IMG/VR virus record: IMGVR_UViG_3300025030_000093
Span: 1 to 64,000 of that record
Source of the DNA: a virus
Length of the DNA stretch: 64,000 nt
Strand: one strand, 5' to 3'
This document shows positions 57,864-63,876 of the stretch, in pieces (within the stretch, counting starts at the first letter, position 1; the number at the start of each line of letters is the position of its first letter). A program made the translations under genes and the position numbers. Below the pieces are notes generated by a model. That model was not told the DNA's origin and did no database searches. It was given only the letters and a program-made list of their open reading frames with translations.

Positions 57864-57884
57864 GCCTTGTAACATACAACCATT

Positions 57885-57899
57885 AAGAAAGTCAACCTA
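57885..57899. repeat. 15-bp direct repeat upstream of a gene, copy 1
   Basis: AAGAAAGTCAACCTA occurs at 57885-57899 and 59530-59544. Each copy lies 17-22 bases before a start codon, in the mRNA leader. Confidence 0.8.
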
Positions 57900-57920
57900 T
57901 CACTTAGCAGGAGCGGAAAA

Positions 57921-58106
57921 ATGACCAATTATCCTTTATCGGCGACAAGGCACTCGTACCTTAAGCTAGGGCGTGTTGACAATCGCACCTGGAGTTTTTT
58001 CGATTGTTCGACCGCTGACCCGGCGCGAGTTGGCCCGTATTACGGGACCAAGCTGGAGGCCATAGCAGACGCTGACCGCTATTTCGCGGAATACGGCGAC
58101 AACTAA
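57921..58106 (+). CDS. Small hypothetical protein
   Basis: The ATG follows AGGAGCGG. The 61-residue product (YLKLGRVDNRTWSFFDCSTA) ends in a short helix. No family is recognised. Confidence 0.62.
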   Translation: MTNYPLSATRHSYLKLGRVDNRTWSFFDCSTADPARVGPYYGTKLEAIADADRYFAEYGDN

Positions 58107-58168
58107 TCCTGCTGTAGCACAATTTGTAAGGAGCCGCATAAATCTTGATATTTAACAAGGGGCTGAAC

Positions 58169-58378
58169 GTGGACAACAAGGATAAATCCTTTGTCGCAGG
58201 ATACAAGGCCGTCAAAAACGGCCTGATTGACCGGGAATTAACAGCGCGGGAGATAGCAACGTATTATCGCGAACACGATGAAAGCACTTTTTACAACGGC
58301 ATGATAGACGCGCTGAACAATGACAGCTACCGGTACAATCTGATAATTCACAAGTGGCAAACGCAATTAGCGTTATAA
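58169..58378 (+). CDS. Small hypothetical protein
   Basis: I start at GTG 58169, seven bases after AAGGGG; a TTG at 58145 with AAGGAG is possible. The 69-residue product is helical (KSFVAGYKAVKNGLIDRELT). No family is recognised. Confidence 0.55.
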   Translation: MDNKDKSFVAGYKAVKNGLIDRELTAREIATYYREHDESTFYNGMIDALNNDSYRYNLIIHKWQTQLAL

Positions 58379-58405
58379 CTCTTTTCCTTTATAGCAGTTC
58401 CTGGG

Positions 58406-58425
58406 TTATCCACCGGTTATCCACA
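58406..58425 (+). promoter_or_regulatory. Tandem DnaA boxes, candidate replication origin
   Basis: TTATCCACC (58406-58414) and TTATCCACA (58417-58425) match the bacterial DnaA box at eight and nine of nine positions. They are 11 bases apart, about one helical turn. An AT-rich stretch lies near 58918-59150. Confidence 0.6.
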
Positions 58426-58435
58426 AGGGGAGAAA

Positions 58436-58684
58436 ATGAAACGCATAACAAGGTTTTCTGGTTCAAAAACTCAAGAGGCCGCTTTATATTTTTACGAAGA
58501 ACCGTTTTACGATAAGTCCATTTGTCGCCATTATCCGGCGGATTATGTCGGTAAGTTTGACGGTACAGTAGCGGCTTGTGCAAAATTCCTGCGGGATTGC
58601 AGGCGCAGTTGTAGACGGGCAGGCGGCAATATTACCAGGGACCCGGAGCAACTCCAAACTATAATCATCCACCGGAACAAATAG
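58436..58684 (+). CDS. Small basic cysteine-containing protein
   Basis: The ATG at 58436 follows AAGGGGAG. The 82-residue product has a basic helix with cysteines (AACAKFLRDCRRSCRRAGG). It may bind nucleic acid. It starts ten bases after the DnaA boxes. Confidence 0.6.
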   Translation: MKRITRFSGSKTQEAALYFYEEPFYDKSICRHYPADYVGKFDGTVAACAKFLRDCRRSCRRAGGNITRDPEQLQTIIIHRNK

Positions 58685-58707
58685 CTAATTTGGACAATCG
58701 CTATCCG

Positions 58708-58725
58708 AATTGTCGCAAGACAATT
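58708..58725. promoter_or_regulatory. Inverted repeat, candidate operator
   Basis: AATTGTC-GCAA-GACAATT is a perfect seven-base inverted repeat. A related half site CCGACAAT lies at 58760-58768, and the larger palindrome at 63745-63780 uses the same core. Confidence 0.5.
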
Positions 58726-58788
58726 AAGAATGACTCCTATTTGTAACGTCAAGTCATTGACCGACAATCTCTAACATAGAGGAATAAC

Positions 58789-58917
58789 ATGGAAAACAAA
58801 ATTGAAAAAGCGTTAAAATGGCTCAAACAAGCTCAGTCCTGCCAGGATCGAGACGCCAAAGACATTTGTATTGAAGCTGCCGTTAACCAATTACTTGAGA
58901 TCGAATACCTTGAATAG
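58789..58917 (+). CDS. Small helical protein
   Basis: The ATG follows AGAGGAATAAC. The 42-residue product is one charged helix (MENKIEKALKWLKQAQS). No family is recognised. Confidence 0.58.
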   Translation: MENKIEKALKWLKQAQSCQDRDAKDICIEAAVNQLLEIEYLE

Positions 58918-59005
58918 CGATACACTGAGATATAATGCGATATGTTGCAAGGTGCGATTTTGATTGACGGCGGATGACAGATAAGAATAGTTCTTAATTA
59001 GACCA

Positions 59006-59033
59006 TTTCAACCATAAGGCAAGGCTTTATAAT
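59006..59033 (+). promoter_or_regulatory. Promoter with operator box
   Basis: A perfect TATAAT (59028-59033) follows a weak -35 (TTTCAA, 59006-59011) after 16 bases. An inverted CTTGCCTTAT box (59014-59023) occupies the spacer. Confidence 0.5.
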
Positions 59034-59159
59034 ACATAAAAGCATTTCTTTACAGCTTTTAATACTTTACTTACTAGTCTTTAATATATTTGAGTACAGA
59101 AAGACAAGTACAGTATTAAATAGGGTTCTTTATTTAAAATACTAACCCGGAGGCAGGAA

Positions 59160-59378
59160 ATGTCTAATACAGATTTGCAGGCAGCGGCTTGCGATAAGCT
59201 CAAGGGGTGGACTGTTATTGTTTCAGGCCGTGAACTGTATTTTAAAAGAAATGTAATGCTCGGTGATTTTTCCGTAAGCACGGAATACGTCAAGGTGCGT
59301 CTCAACGGTACAATTATTTATCTTCCCGATTGGCAATTTGATTCAGACGGCTTTCCTGTTTTACCGAAAAACTTTTAG
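59160..59378 (+). CDS. Small hypothetical protein
   Basis: The ATG follows CCGGAGGC. The 72-residue product is beta-rich (VIVSGRELYFKRNVMLGDF). No family is recognised. Confidence 0.62.
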   Translation: MSNTDLQAAACDKLKGWTVIVSGRELYFKRNVMLGDFSVSTEYVKVRLNGTIIYLPDWQFDSDGFPVLPKNF

Positions 59379-59410
59379 CTAAACCTTGCATTTCGCCTTG
59401 TTTCTTGCAC

Positions 59411-59423
59411 TTTGCCTTATAAT
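59411..59423 (+). promoter_or_regulatory. TATAAT element fused to a TTTGCCTTAT box
   Basis: The box TTTGCCTTAT (59411-59420) runs into a perfect TATAAT (59418-59423). Downstream, TAGTCTTTAATA and AAGACAAGTACA repeat motifs found near 59080 and 59110. It lies in the 182-base leader before the frameshift gene. Confidence 0.45.
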
Positions 59424-59493
59424 ATATATAGTCTTTAATACAGGAGAAAAAGACAAGTACAAGAGATATATAAAGATACAAAGGCTTTGTATG

Positions 59494-59510
59494 TTGGCAT
59501 ACTTAATGCA
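59494..59510 (+). promoter_or_regulatory. -24/-12-like promoter or palindromic operator, copy 2
   Basis: TTGGCATACTTAATGCA matches copy 1 at 57620 with the same GG-GC spacing and again lies about 50 bases before a start codon. Confidence 0.5.
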
Positions 59511-59529
59511 ATAGGATATTTACAGCAGC

Positions 59530-59544
59530 AAGAAAGTCAACCTA
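59530..59544. repeat. 15-bp direct repeat upstream of a gene, copy 2
   Basis: Identical to 57885-57899 and again in the leader of a gene. Confidence 0.8.
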
Positions 59545-59560
59545 AACCCCGGAGAAGACA

Positions 59561-60057
59561 ATGGACAGCATAGAAACAATCGAAGTTGACGGCTTGACCG
59601 TCAAGATTTACCAGGACGAAGATATTGAAAGTCCCCGCAAGGAATGTGATAATTTCGGCAAAATGGCTTGCTGGCACTCCCGCTACAACCTAGGCGACGA
59701 ACAGCCAAGCGAAAATCCGCCGGCCCCTTTTCGTGTCCCTGGGACAGCGGGCAAGTGGGCTTTATCTATGCCACGCCCGAAATGATCCGAAAAGAGTACA
59801 GCGTCAAGCGGATAACAAAGGCTATCCGCGAAAACGCCGGTCATGTACTCGAACAGGAAGTCTCAACATACGATCAATACCTGACCGGGGATGTTTACGG
59901 TTATGCCGTCGAGGACGAAAAGGGAGAAGACCTCGATTCGTGCTGGGGATTTTACGGCATGGATTATTGTATCGCACAGGCAACAGAACAAGCCAAATGG
60001 TACGCCGACAACCGCGTCAACGGGGCAATGATTGACGATTTACAGCTTGCCGTTTGA
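59561..60057 (+). CDS. Conserved protein split by a candidate -1 frameshift
   Basis: The zero-frame part starts at 59561 (MDSIETIEVDGLTVKIYQDE, then SPRKECDNFGKMACWHSRY). It matches the start of a protein family I recall from phages and mobile elements. The family's conserved middle and end (PFSCPWDSGQVGFIY, STYDQYLTGDVYGY, DSCWGFYG) continue in the -1 frame to 60057. At 59725-59731 the sequence C-CCT-TTT is a perfect X-XXY-YYZ slippery heptamer. A short TGTCC/GGACA hairpin begins three bases later. The joined product would be about 165 residues. A linker of the family seems missing, so a deletion-caused frameshift is the alternative. Read in zero frame only, the protein stops at 59785. Confidence 0.6.
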
Positions 60058-60069
60058 CCCTTACACCTA

Positions 60070-60100
60070 ACCGGGGCCGGGTCCGTACGACCGGCCCGGT
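60070..60100 (+). other. Strong intergenic hairpin
   Basis: ACCGGGGCCGG pairs with CCGGCCCGGT with one bulge and a ten-base loop, between two genes. No T-run follows. It may regulate translation or protect the mRNA. Confidence 0.5.
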
Positions 60101-60121
60101 AACTTAAAAGGAACGCCAATC

Positions 60122-60544
60122 ATGGATCGTCAACGGACCTGCAAGCAGCGTGTCCGCGCTCATTGTAAGTCAAGGCTCGCGGACTTGCGCCGGATGCTCA
60201 AGGCAATGGCAAGCGATAACGATAACAAGCGGGATGCGGCTCTTGAGGAGTTTTCCGAATACGGCCTTTGCTTTGATTATGTAAAGGCAGAAACCGACTA
60301 TAACCCGGATAAAGAGGGATATTTCCGCTATCAAATCTCCTATGGCGGGCCGTCCGATGAGTTCCGCTTTTTTACCGGTCCGGACTTCCGGCCTTACAAA
60401 ATCGAATACTGGTTCCTCGATTGGTTTGATGGTGCGTCGATCACACTGTCCGGCGCGGGTCTTGAATTACTGGAAAGAGTGTTTGATGACTTTAAAGATT
60501 GCGGAACCGTTGAAAACGCCTATCAAGAGGCAATTAAAGCCTAG
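60122..60544 (+). CDS. Conserved mobile-element hypothetical protein
   Basis: This 140-residue protein has a helical start (KSRLADLRRMLKAMAS). A striking conserved core follows: FRYQISYGGPSDEFRFF, then IEYWFLDWFDGA. I recall this core in plasmid and phage proteins of unknown function. The start follows AAGGAACG. Confidence 0.68.
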   Translation: MDRQRTCKQRVRAHCKSRLADLRRMLKAMASDNDNKRDAALEEFSEYGLCFDYVKAETDYNPDKEGYFRYQISYGGPSDEFRFFTGPDFRPYKIEYWFLDWFDGASITLSGAGLELLERVFDDFKDCGTVENAYQEAIKA

Positions 60545-60583
60545 CTTCCGGCAGCGTCAACACCGGCAACATGGAGGTAAGTA

Positions 60584-60796
60584 ATGGCAGCCTTGACGAT
60601 TCACAACTTCAAGCAGAAGATGGAAGAAAAATGCGCTAAACGTGGTATCTATGAGAATTTTGGGCAAAAAGAGATTAGAGACCTGAAAGACAGATACCAT
60701 TACGATTGTTACTCGCTTAATCCGGCGGTCAAGGAAATGGCCCGGCTGATTGACAAACTCAATGACTGGTGCATGGACTATACCGGGAGGGCTTAA
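60584..60796 (+). CDS. Small helical protein
   Basis: The ATG follows GGAGGTAAG. The 70-residue product is charged and helical (FKQKMEEKCAKRGIYENFG). No family is recognised. Confidence 0.62.
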   Translation: MAALTIHNFKQKMEEKCAKRGIYENFGQKEIRDLKDRYHYDCYSLNPAVKEMARLIDKLNDWCMDYTGRA

Positions 60797-60798
60797 CT

Positions 60799-60882
60799 AT
60801 GCACTTTTACCTTGAGCTTGCCTGGTGGCTCTTAATGCTGTCAGTCCCGTTGATCGTTCACTATGGAGGCAAGATAAAATGA
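60799..60882 (+). CDS. Twenty-seven-residue membrane peptide
   Basis: The ATG follows GGGAGGGC two bases after the previous stop. The peptide (LELAWWLLMLSVPLIVHY) is one hydrophobic helix with a basic tail. It overlaps the next gene by 4 bases. Confidence 0.5.
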   Translation: MHFYLELAWWLLMLSVPLIVHYGGKIK

Positions 60883-61118
60883 CTCGCAAGCAATTACGAA
60901 ATAGATTCAACTTTCTCAAAAAAGGCTTATCACAAAATCTGGCCGTAACGCTGGAAAAGGCGCTCAAGTCCGGGGCTTTAGACTTATCGAAATATGATGA
61001 TGACTTTGAGCTTCCGAAGATTATCGTTACCGCTGCACTCCGCCGGGAAGCCTATCAATGGGCACCGCTGACGGAGGACGGTAAAGCCGAAGTCCGCAAC
61101 CTCGAACTTTTTATTTAA
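60879..61118 (+). CDS. Small hypothetical protein
   Basis: I start at 60879 behind TGGAGGC. The 79-residue product is basic at first (MTRKQLRNRFNFLKKGLSQ). No family is recognised. Confidence 0.6.
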   Translation: MTRKQLRNRFNFLKKGLSQNLAVTLEKALKSGALDLSKYDDDFELPKIIVTAALRREAYQWAPLTEDGKAEVRNLELFI

Positions 61119-61130
61119 GGAGTCTCGACA

Positions 61131-61238
61131 ATGACCCTATCCCAGCTACTATACTTTATCGAGCTTGCCTCCAAGTGGGGCAAGTACCGGCTTGCAATCA
61201 AGCTGGCCGGAAAAGCAATTAAACTGACTAACCTTTAA
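61131..61238 (+). CDS. Thirty-five-residue amphipathic peptide
   Basis: The ATG follows AAGGAGTC. The peptide (FIELASKWGKYRLAIKLAG) is amphipathic and basic. Function is unknown. Confidence 0.5.
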   Translation: MTLSQLLYFIELASKWGKYRLAIKLAGKAIKLTNL

Positions 61239-61250
61239 AGGAGCCTTCCT

Positions 61251-61445
61251 ATGATTAAAGTCTCAGGATGCCGCGAATGTTATTTTTTTAATTACAACGA
61301 ATGGGGGCCAAGTGCCTGTAACTTGAACCTCGAAGATGAAACCTTGACCGACCAAGTGGACAAACACACGGAAGATGATGGCCCACTTCCAGCTTCTTGT
61401 CCGCTCCGCAAGGGGCCGATAACCGTACAGCTAAAGGAGAAGTAA
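61251..61445 (+). CDS. Cysteine-rich small protein
   Basis: The ATG follows AAAGGAGCC. The 64-residue product has CREC, a later GPSACNL and a closing ASCPLRKG. This is a pattern I recall from small four-cysteine proteins in phages and plasmids that probably bind a metal. Confidence 0.65.
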   Translation: MIKVSGCRECYFFNYNEWGPSACNLNLEDETLTDQVDKHTEDDGPLPASCPLRKGPITVQLKEK

Positions 61446-61446
61446 A

Positions 61447-61659
61447 ATGTTATCAGAACTTAAAAATATTCTGTACTTCCGGGTTTTGTCTACTACGGCC
61501 AGCGAAAAAGGGTTCGAGGCAATCCAAGTTACCGAGGAAGTAAATGGATATGCCGTATGGTATTTAATTAAAGAAGATTGTAAAATAATGAAATTTTTTC
61601 CAGCCTTAATCAGCGCAAGGGAGGACGCGCTTGAATATGGCGTTGCGATAACCAAATGA
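61447..61659 (+). CDS. Small hypothetical protein
   Basis: The ATG follows AAGGAGAAG. The 70-residue product is mixed alpha-beta (NGYAVWYLIKEDCKIMKFF). It overlaps the next gene by 4 bases. Confidence 0.6.
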   Translation: MLSELKNILYFRVLSTTASEKGFEAIQVTEEVNGYAVWYLIKEDCKIMKFFPALISAREDALEYGVAITK

Positions 61660-61856
61660 CCCCTACCCGCAAACAGCTTGACCGTTTAGCCCCTGCTATG
61701 CGCGGCGGTATGCGGATAAGCCGTACCGCACCAGCGGGCGTTGACGCAAGGCGGGGCGACCTTGTCATGGTGTCGCAAGGCCAGTTTTTCAGCCTCTTTA
61801 TCGTTATCGACCGGGCGGGTCAAGTCCGGCAAAGGAAAGCGATTTTTAAATCCTAA
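61656..61856 (+). CDS. Small basic beta-rich protein
   Basis: The 66-residue product has a basic start (MTPTRKQLDRLAPAMRGGMR) and a beta end (RRGDLVMVSQGQFFSLFIV). It starts by overlap with the previous stop. Confidence 0.55.
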   Translation: MTPTRKQLDRLAPAMRGGMRISRTAPAGVDARRGDLVMVSQGQFFSLFIVIDRAGQVRQRKAIFKS

Positions 61857-61870
61857 ACAACGGAGGCTTA

Positions 61871-61963
61871 ATGTCCCGACTATATGACGCTGTAATATTT
61901 TTCTTTCTTCTTATCGTTTCAATCTGGCTGTGGTGGCAACTTAAAAAGGCGGAGAAACCATAA
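61871..61963 (+). CDS. Thirty-residue membrane peptide
   Basis: The ATG follows CGGAGGC. The peptide (AVIFFFLLIVSIWLWWQL) is a single hydrophobic helix. It ends in a TAATG overlap with the next gene. Confidence 0.52.
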   Translation: MSRLYDAVIFFFLLIVSIWLWWQLKKAEKP

Positions 61964-62202
61964 TGAAATTCAACATTGAAATTGACCTGCCGCACCCGGA
62001 CGAATTTACTTTAGATGCGGCGATATTCGACCTGCCACAAGAAACAAGCTATGGCGATCCCAATGAAGGCAGTGTTGACTTTGAAAGCCTAGAAGGCGGC
62101 AACCCGACTGACTTGCCCGATGAAGCAATCGCTTACAGCTACAAAATTACACCAAGCCCCGGACATATAAACCAGTTGAGAACCCCGATTAAGGAGTCCT
62201 AA
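61963..62202 (+). CDS. Acidic hypothetical protein
   Basis: The 79-residue product is strongly acidic (DLPHPDEFTLDAAIFDLP). It starts and ends in one-base overlaps with its neighbours. An acidic DNA mimic is conceivable but not shown. Confidence 0.58.
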   Translation: MKFNIEIDLPHPDEFTLDAAIFDLPQETSYGDPNEGSVDFESLEGGNPTDLPDEAIAYSYKITPSPGHINQLRTPIKES

Positions 62203-62381
62203 TGCGCCAATCCAGCGTCTTAACCTTGCCCGCCGTTGACCAGTTTATCGCGGATAACGGCAGCCGGATATTCAGAACCGAAGCAGAACAACAGCCGTCA
62301 TGTTCCTGGCTTGAGCTTGTACCAGACGTTAGTTCACCCGCGCCGGATGATGAAAATTCATGGCCGGGAATGGAGGCGTAA
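62202..62381 (+). CDS. Acidic hypothetical protein
   Basis: The ATG follows AAGGAGTCC. The 59-residue product has an acidic, proline-rich C-terminus (PDVSSPAPDDENSWPGMEA). No family is recognised. Confidence 0.55.
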   Translation: MRQSSVLTLPAVDQFIADNGSRIFRTEAEQQPSCSWLELVPDVSSPAPDDENSWPGMEA

Positions 62382-62382
62382 G

Positions 62383-62700
62383 ATGAACGGCTGGAAACGA
62401 AGTACAATAAGCCTGTCAATGGCGGACGGCACACAATCAACAGTACCCGCGCTGGTTAAAGGCGGCTTGGCTGTACACGGCAAGGAAGGTTGGTATAAAA
62501 TCAGCCACGCGCCCAGCGGTTTTTGCTTGGCAGATTACAAGAAAGAGCCATTAAGGCGGATGGAGGCCATTGATAGGGCGGAGCAACTTTTAGCGTTGGC
62601 GGACTGGAATAAAACCGCCGATGAGATAGTCAAGGCGCTTGAAGCCAATCACAATCAATTATACCATGAAGCCCTGCGTATTGTATGGGCCAAGTGGTAA
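62383..62700 (+). CDS. Hypothetical protein
   Basis: The ATG at 62383 follows TGGAGGC. The 105-residue product has a beta-rich first half (GGLAVHGKEGWYKISHAPSG) and a helical second half (MEAIDRAEQLLALADW). No family is recognised. Confidence 0.6.
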   Translation: MNGWKRSTISLSMADGTQSTVPALVKGGLAVHGKEGWYKISHAPSGFCLADYKKEPLRRMEAIDRAEQLLALADWNKTADEIVKALEANHNQLYHEALRIVWAKW

Positions 62701-62714
62701 ACGGGAGGAGCAAG

Positions 62715-62891
62715 ATGAGCTTACAAAAATACCTCAATGAAAAGATGGAGTACGGAGGAGAATTATGGCCGCGAGGTAAAGTCATTCAAGACTTAAAAAG
62801 AAAAGGGGCCACGCGAAAACAAATCGATATGTACCTGATTGGCGCAGAAAAAAGAAAACAAATCAGGGAGGCCGAATGTTCGAGCGAATAA
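62715..62891 (+). CDS. Small hypothetical protein
   Basis: I start at 62715 behind GGGAGGAG. The 58-residue product is basic and helical (VIQDLKRKGATRKQIDMYLI), like a small DNA-binding fold. It overlaps the next gene by 16 bases. Confidence 0.58.
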   Translation: MSLQKYLNEKMEYGGELWPRGKVIQDLKRKGATRKQIDMYLIGAEKRKQIREAECSSE

Positions 62892-62959
62892 TCCTGATCG
62901 GATTCTTACTGTTGTTAATCTGGTCTGCCGTCTGCGGCGTGTTCGATATTGACAAATAG
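62876..62959 (+). CDS. Twenty-seven-residue membrane peptide
   Basis: The ATG follows AGGGAGGCC. The peptide (IILIGFLLLLIWSAVCGVF) is one hydrophobic helix. Confidence 0.52.
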   Translation: MFERIILIGFLLLLIWSAVCGVFDIDK

Positions 62960-62967
62960 GAGGAAAA

Positions 62968-63147
62968 ATGAACGACGCTCAAAAAATAGCTGAGGGTAAA
63001 CTACTTGGCTTGGGCTATAAGCCATTCGATCAAGCGCAGTTTGATTATGAATGGCCTTATTATTATCGCAAAGGAGAAACCATTGTCCGTGTTGACGAAA
63101 ACGGCAAGGCAACGCCACTTCCACGCATTGAAAGGACTAAGCCATGA
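62968..63147 (+). CDS. Small hypothetical protein
   Basis: The ATG follows TAGGAGG. The 59-residue product (EGKLLGLGYKPFDQAQFD, then YYYRKGETIVRVDENG) looks like a small beta sheet. It overlaps the next gene by 4 bases. Confidence 0.6.
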   Translation: MNDAQKIAEGKLLGLGYKPFDQAQFDYEWPYYYRKGETIVRVDENGKATPLPRIERTKP

Positions 63148-63419
63148 AAACCTACACGGTGATCGACAATGAAACAGGCAGGACATTGACGGGCACGGCT
63201 ATAATTCTCGGATATTGGGATCGGGAAAGCATTGCAGAACGCTTAATGGACTACGAGGACACGGACGGGGGGCCGCAGCCAACACCGGAACTGATCGACA
63301 AGACTTGCGAAGCAGTGATACGGATTTACGAGCAGTTCGGCGACTTCCCGGACGCGAAGGAAATTATTGTCGAGTACAGACACTTGAGACGAATGAAGGC
63401 CGACGCGAAACCTTTCTGA
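63144..63419 (+). CDS. Hypothetical protein
   Basis: The 91-residue product begins with a strand (YTVIDNETGRTLTGTAIIL). A helical acidic part follows (ERLMDYEDTDGG, IDKTCEAVIRIYEQFGD). No family is recognised. Confidence 0.6.
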   Translation: MKTYTVIDNETGRTLTGTAIILGYWDRESIAERLMDYEDTDGGPQPTPELIDKTCEAVIRIYEQFGDFPDAKEIIVEYRHLRRMKADAKPF

Positions 63420-63448
63420 AGCCACTAAGCCACTAACAAGGAACAAAA

Positions 63449-63652
63449 ATGACTAAGCGAGATCGACTAAGAGCCGAAGCCCGCAAAGCCGCTACTTGGC
63501 GCGGGCATAAACTTTCCCCTTTTAATCTTGACGATTATGCCATTTGCCTCAATCCGGGCTGTACCGCCCAAGTAATGATCGAGACAAATCCGGCCCCAAA
63601 TAGCACCGATATTGCAGGCAGGGCCGTTGCCATGAACTGCCCATGTAGATAA
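63449..63652 (+). CDS. Last gene of the second operon, cysteine-containing
   Basis: The ATG follows AAGGAAC. The 67-residue product has CLNPGC and a terminal NCPCR, suggesting a metal site. A terminator follows at 63668. Confidence 0.6.
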   Translation: MTKRDRLRAEARKAATWRGHKLSPFNLDDYAICLNPGCTAQVMIETNPAPNSTDIAGRAVAMNCPCR

Positions 63653-63667
63653 TCATTCACCTGAACC

Positions 63668-63693
63668 AGCCCGGCCAGCAACCGGGCTTTTTT
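63668..63693 (+). terminator. Rho-independent terminator of the second operon
   Basis: AGCCCGG (63668-63674) pairs with CCGGGCT (63682-63688) around a seven-base loop and is followed by a T-run. Confidence 0.88.
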
Positions 63694-63744
63694 ATTGCCA
63701 GTCAGCGGCTAAACCAGTAAGAAATATTACCGTGTTTTTCTTAC

Positions 63745-63780
63745 AAATTGTCGGTACTTATTCACAACTGCCGACAATTT
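63745..63780. promoter_or_regulatory. Inverted repeat with a DnaA box in its loop
   Basis: AAATTGTCGG (63745-63754) and CCGACAATTT (63771-63780) are a perfect ten-base inverted repeat. The 16-base spacer holds TTATTCACA (63758-63766), a perfect DnaA box. The half site matches the inverted repeat at 58708. Confidence 0.65.
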
Positions 63781-63783
63781 GAA

Positions 63784-63876
63784 TCAGCGCGGTCGATTTT
63801 GACCATGCTTGTAGCCGCCCGCATAGCCGAGAACATAGATCGCCGCAACAAGGGCCAGTATTATTATAGTTTCCAT
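63784..63876 (-). CDS. Thirty-residue leftward membrane peptide
   Basis: The ATG at 63876 follows AGGGGCTG. The peptide (METIIILALVAAIYVLGYAG) is a glycine-containing hydrophobic helix with a basic tail. The remaining bases to 64000 show no feature I can support. Confidence 0.52.
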   Translation of the reverse strand: METIIILALVAAIYVLGYAGGYKHGQNRPR

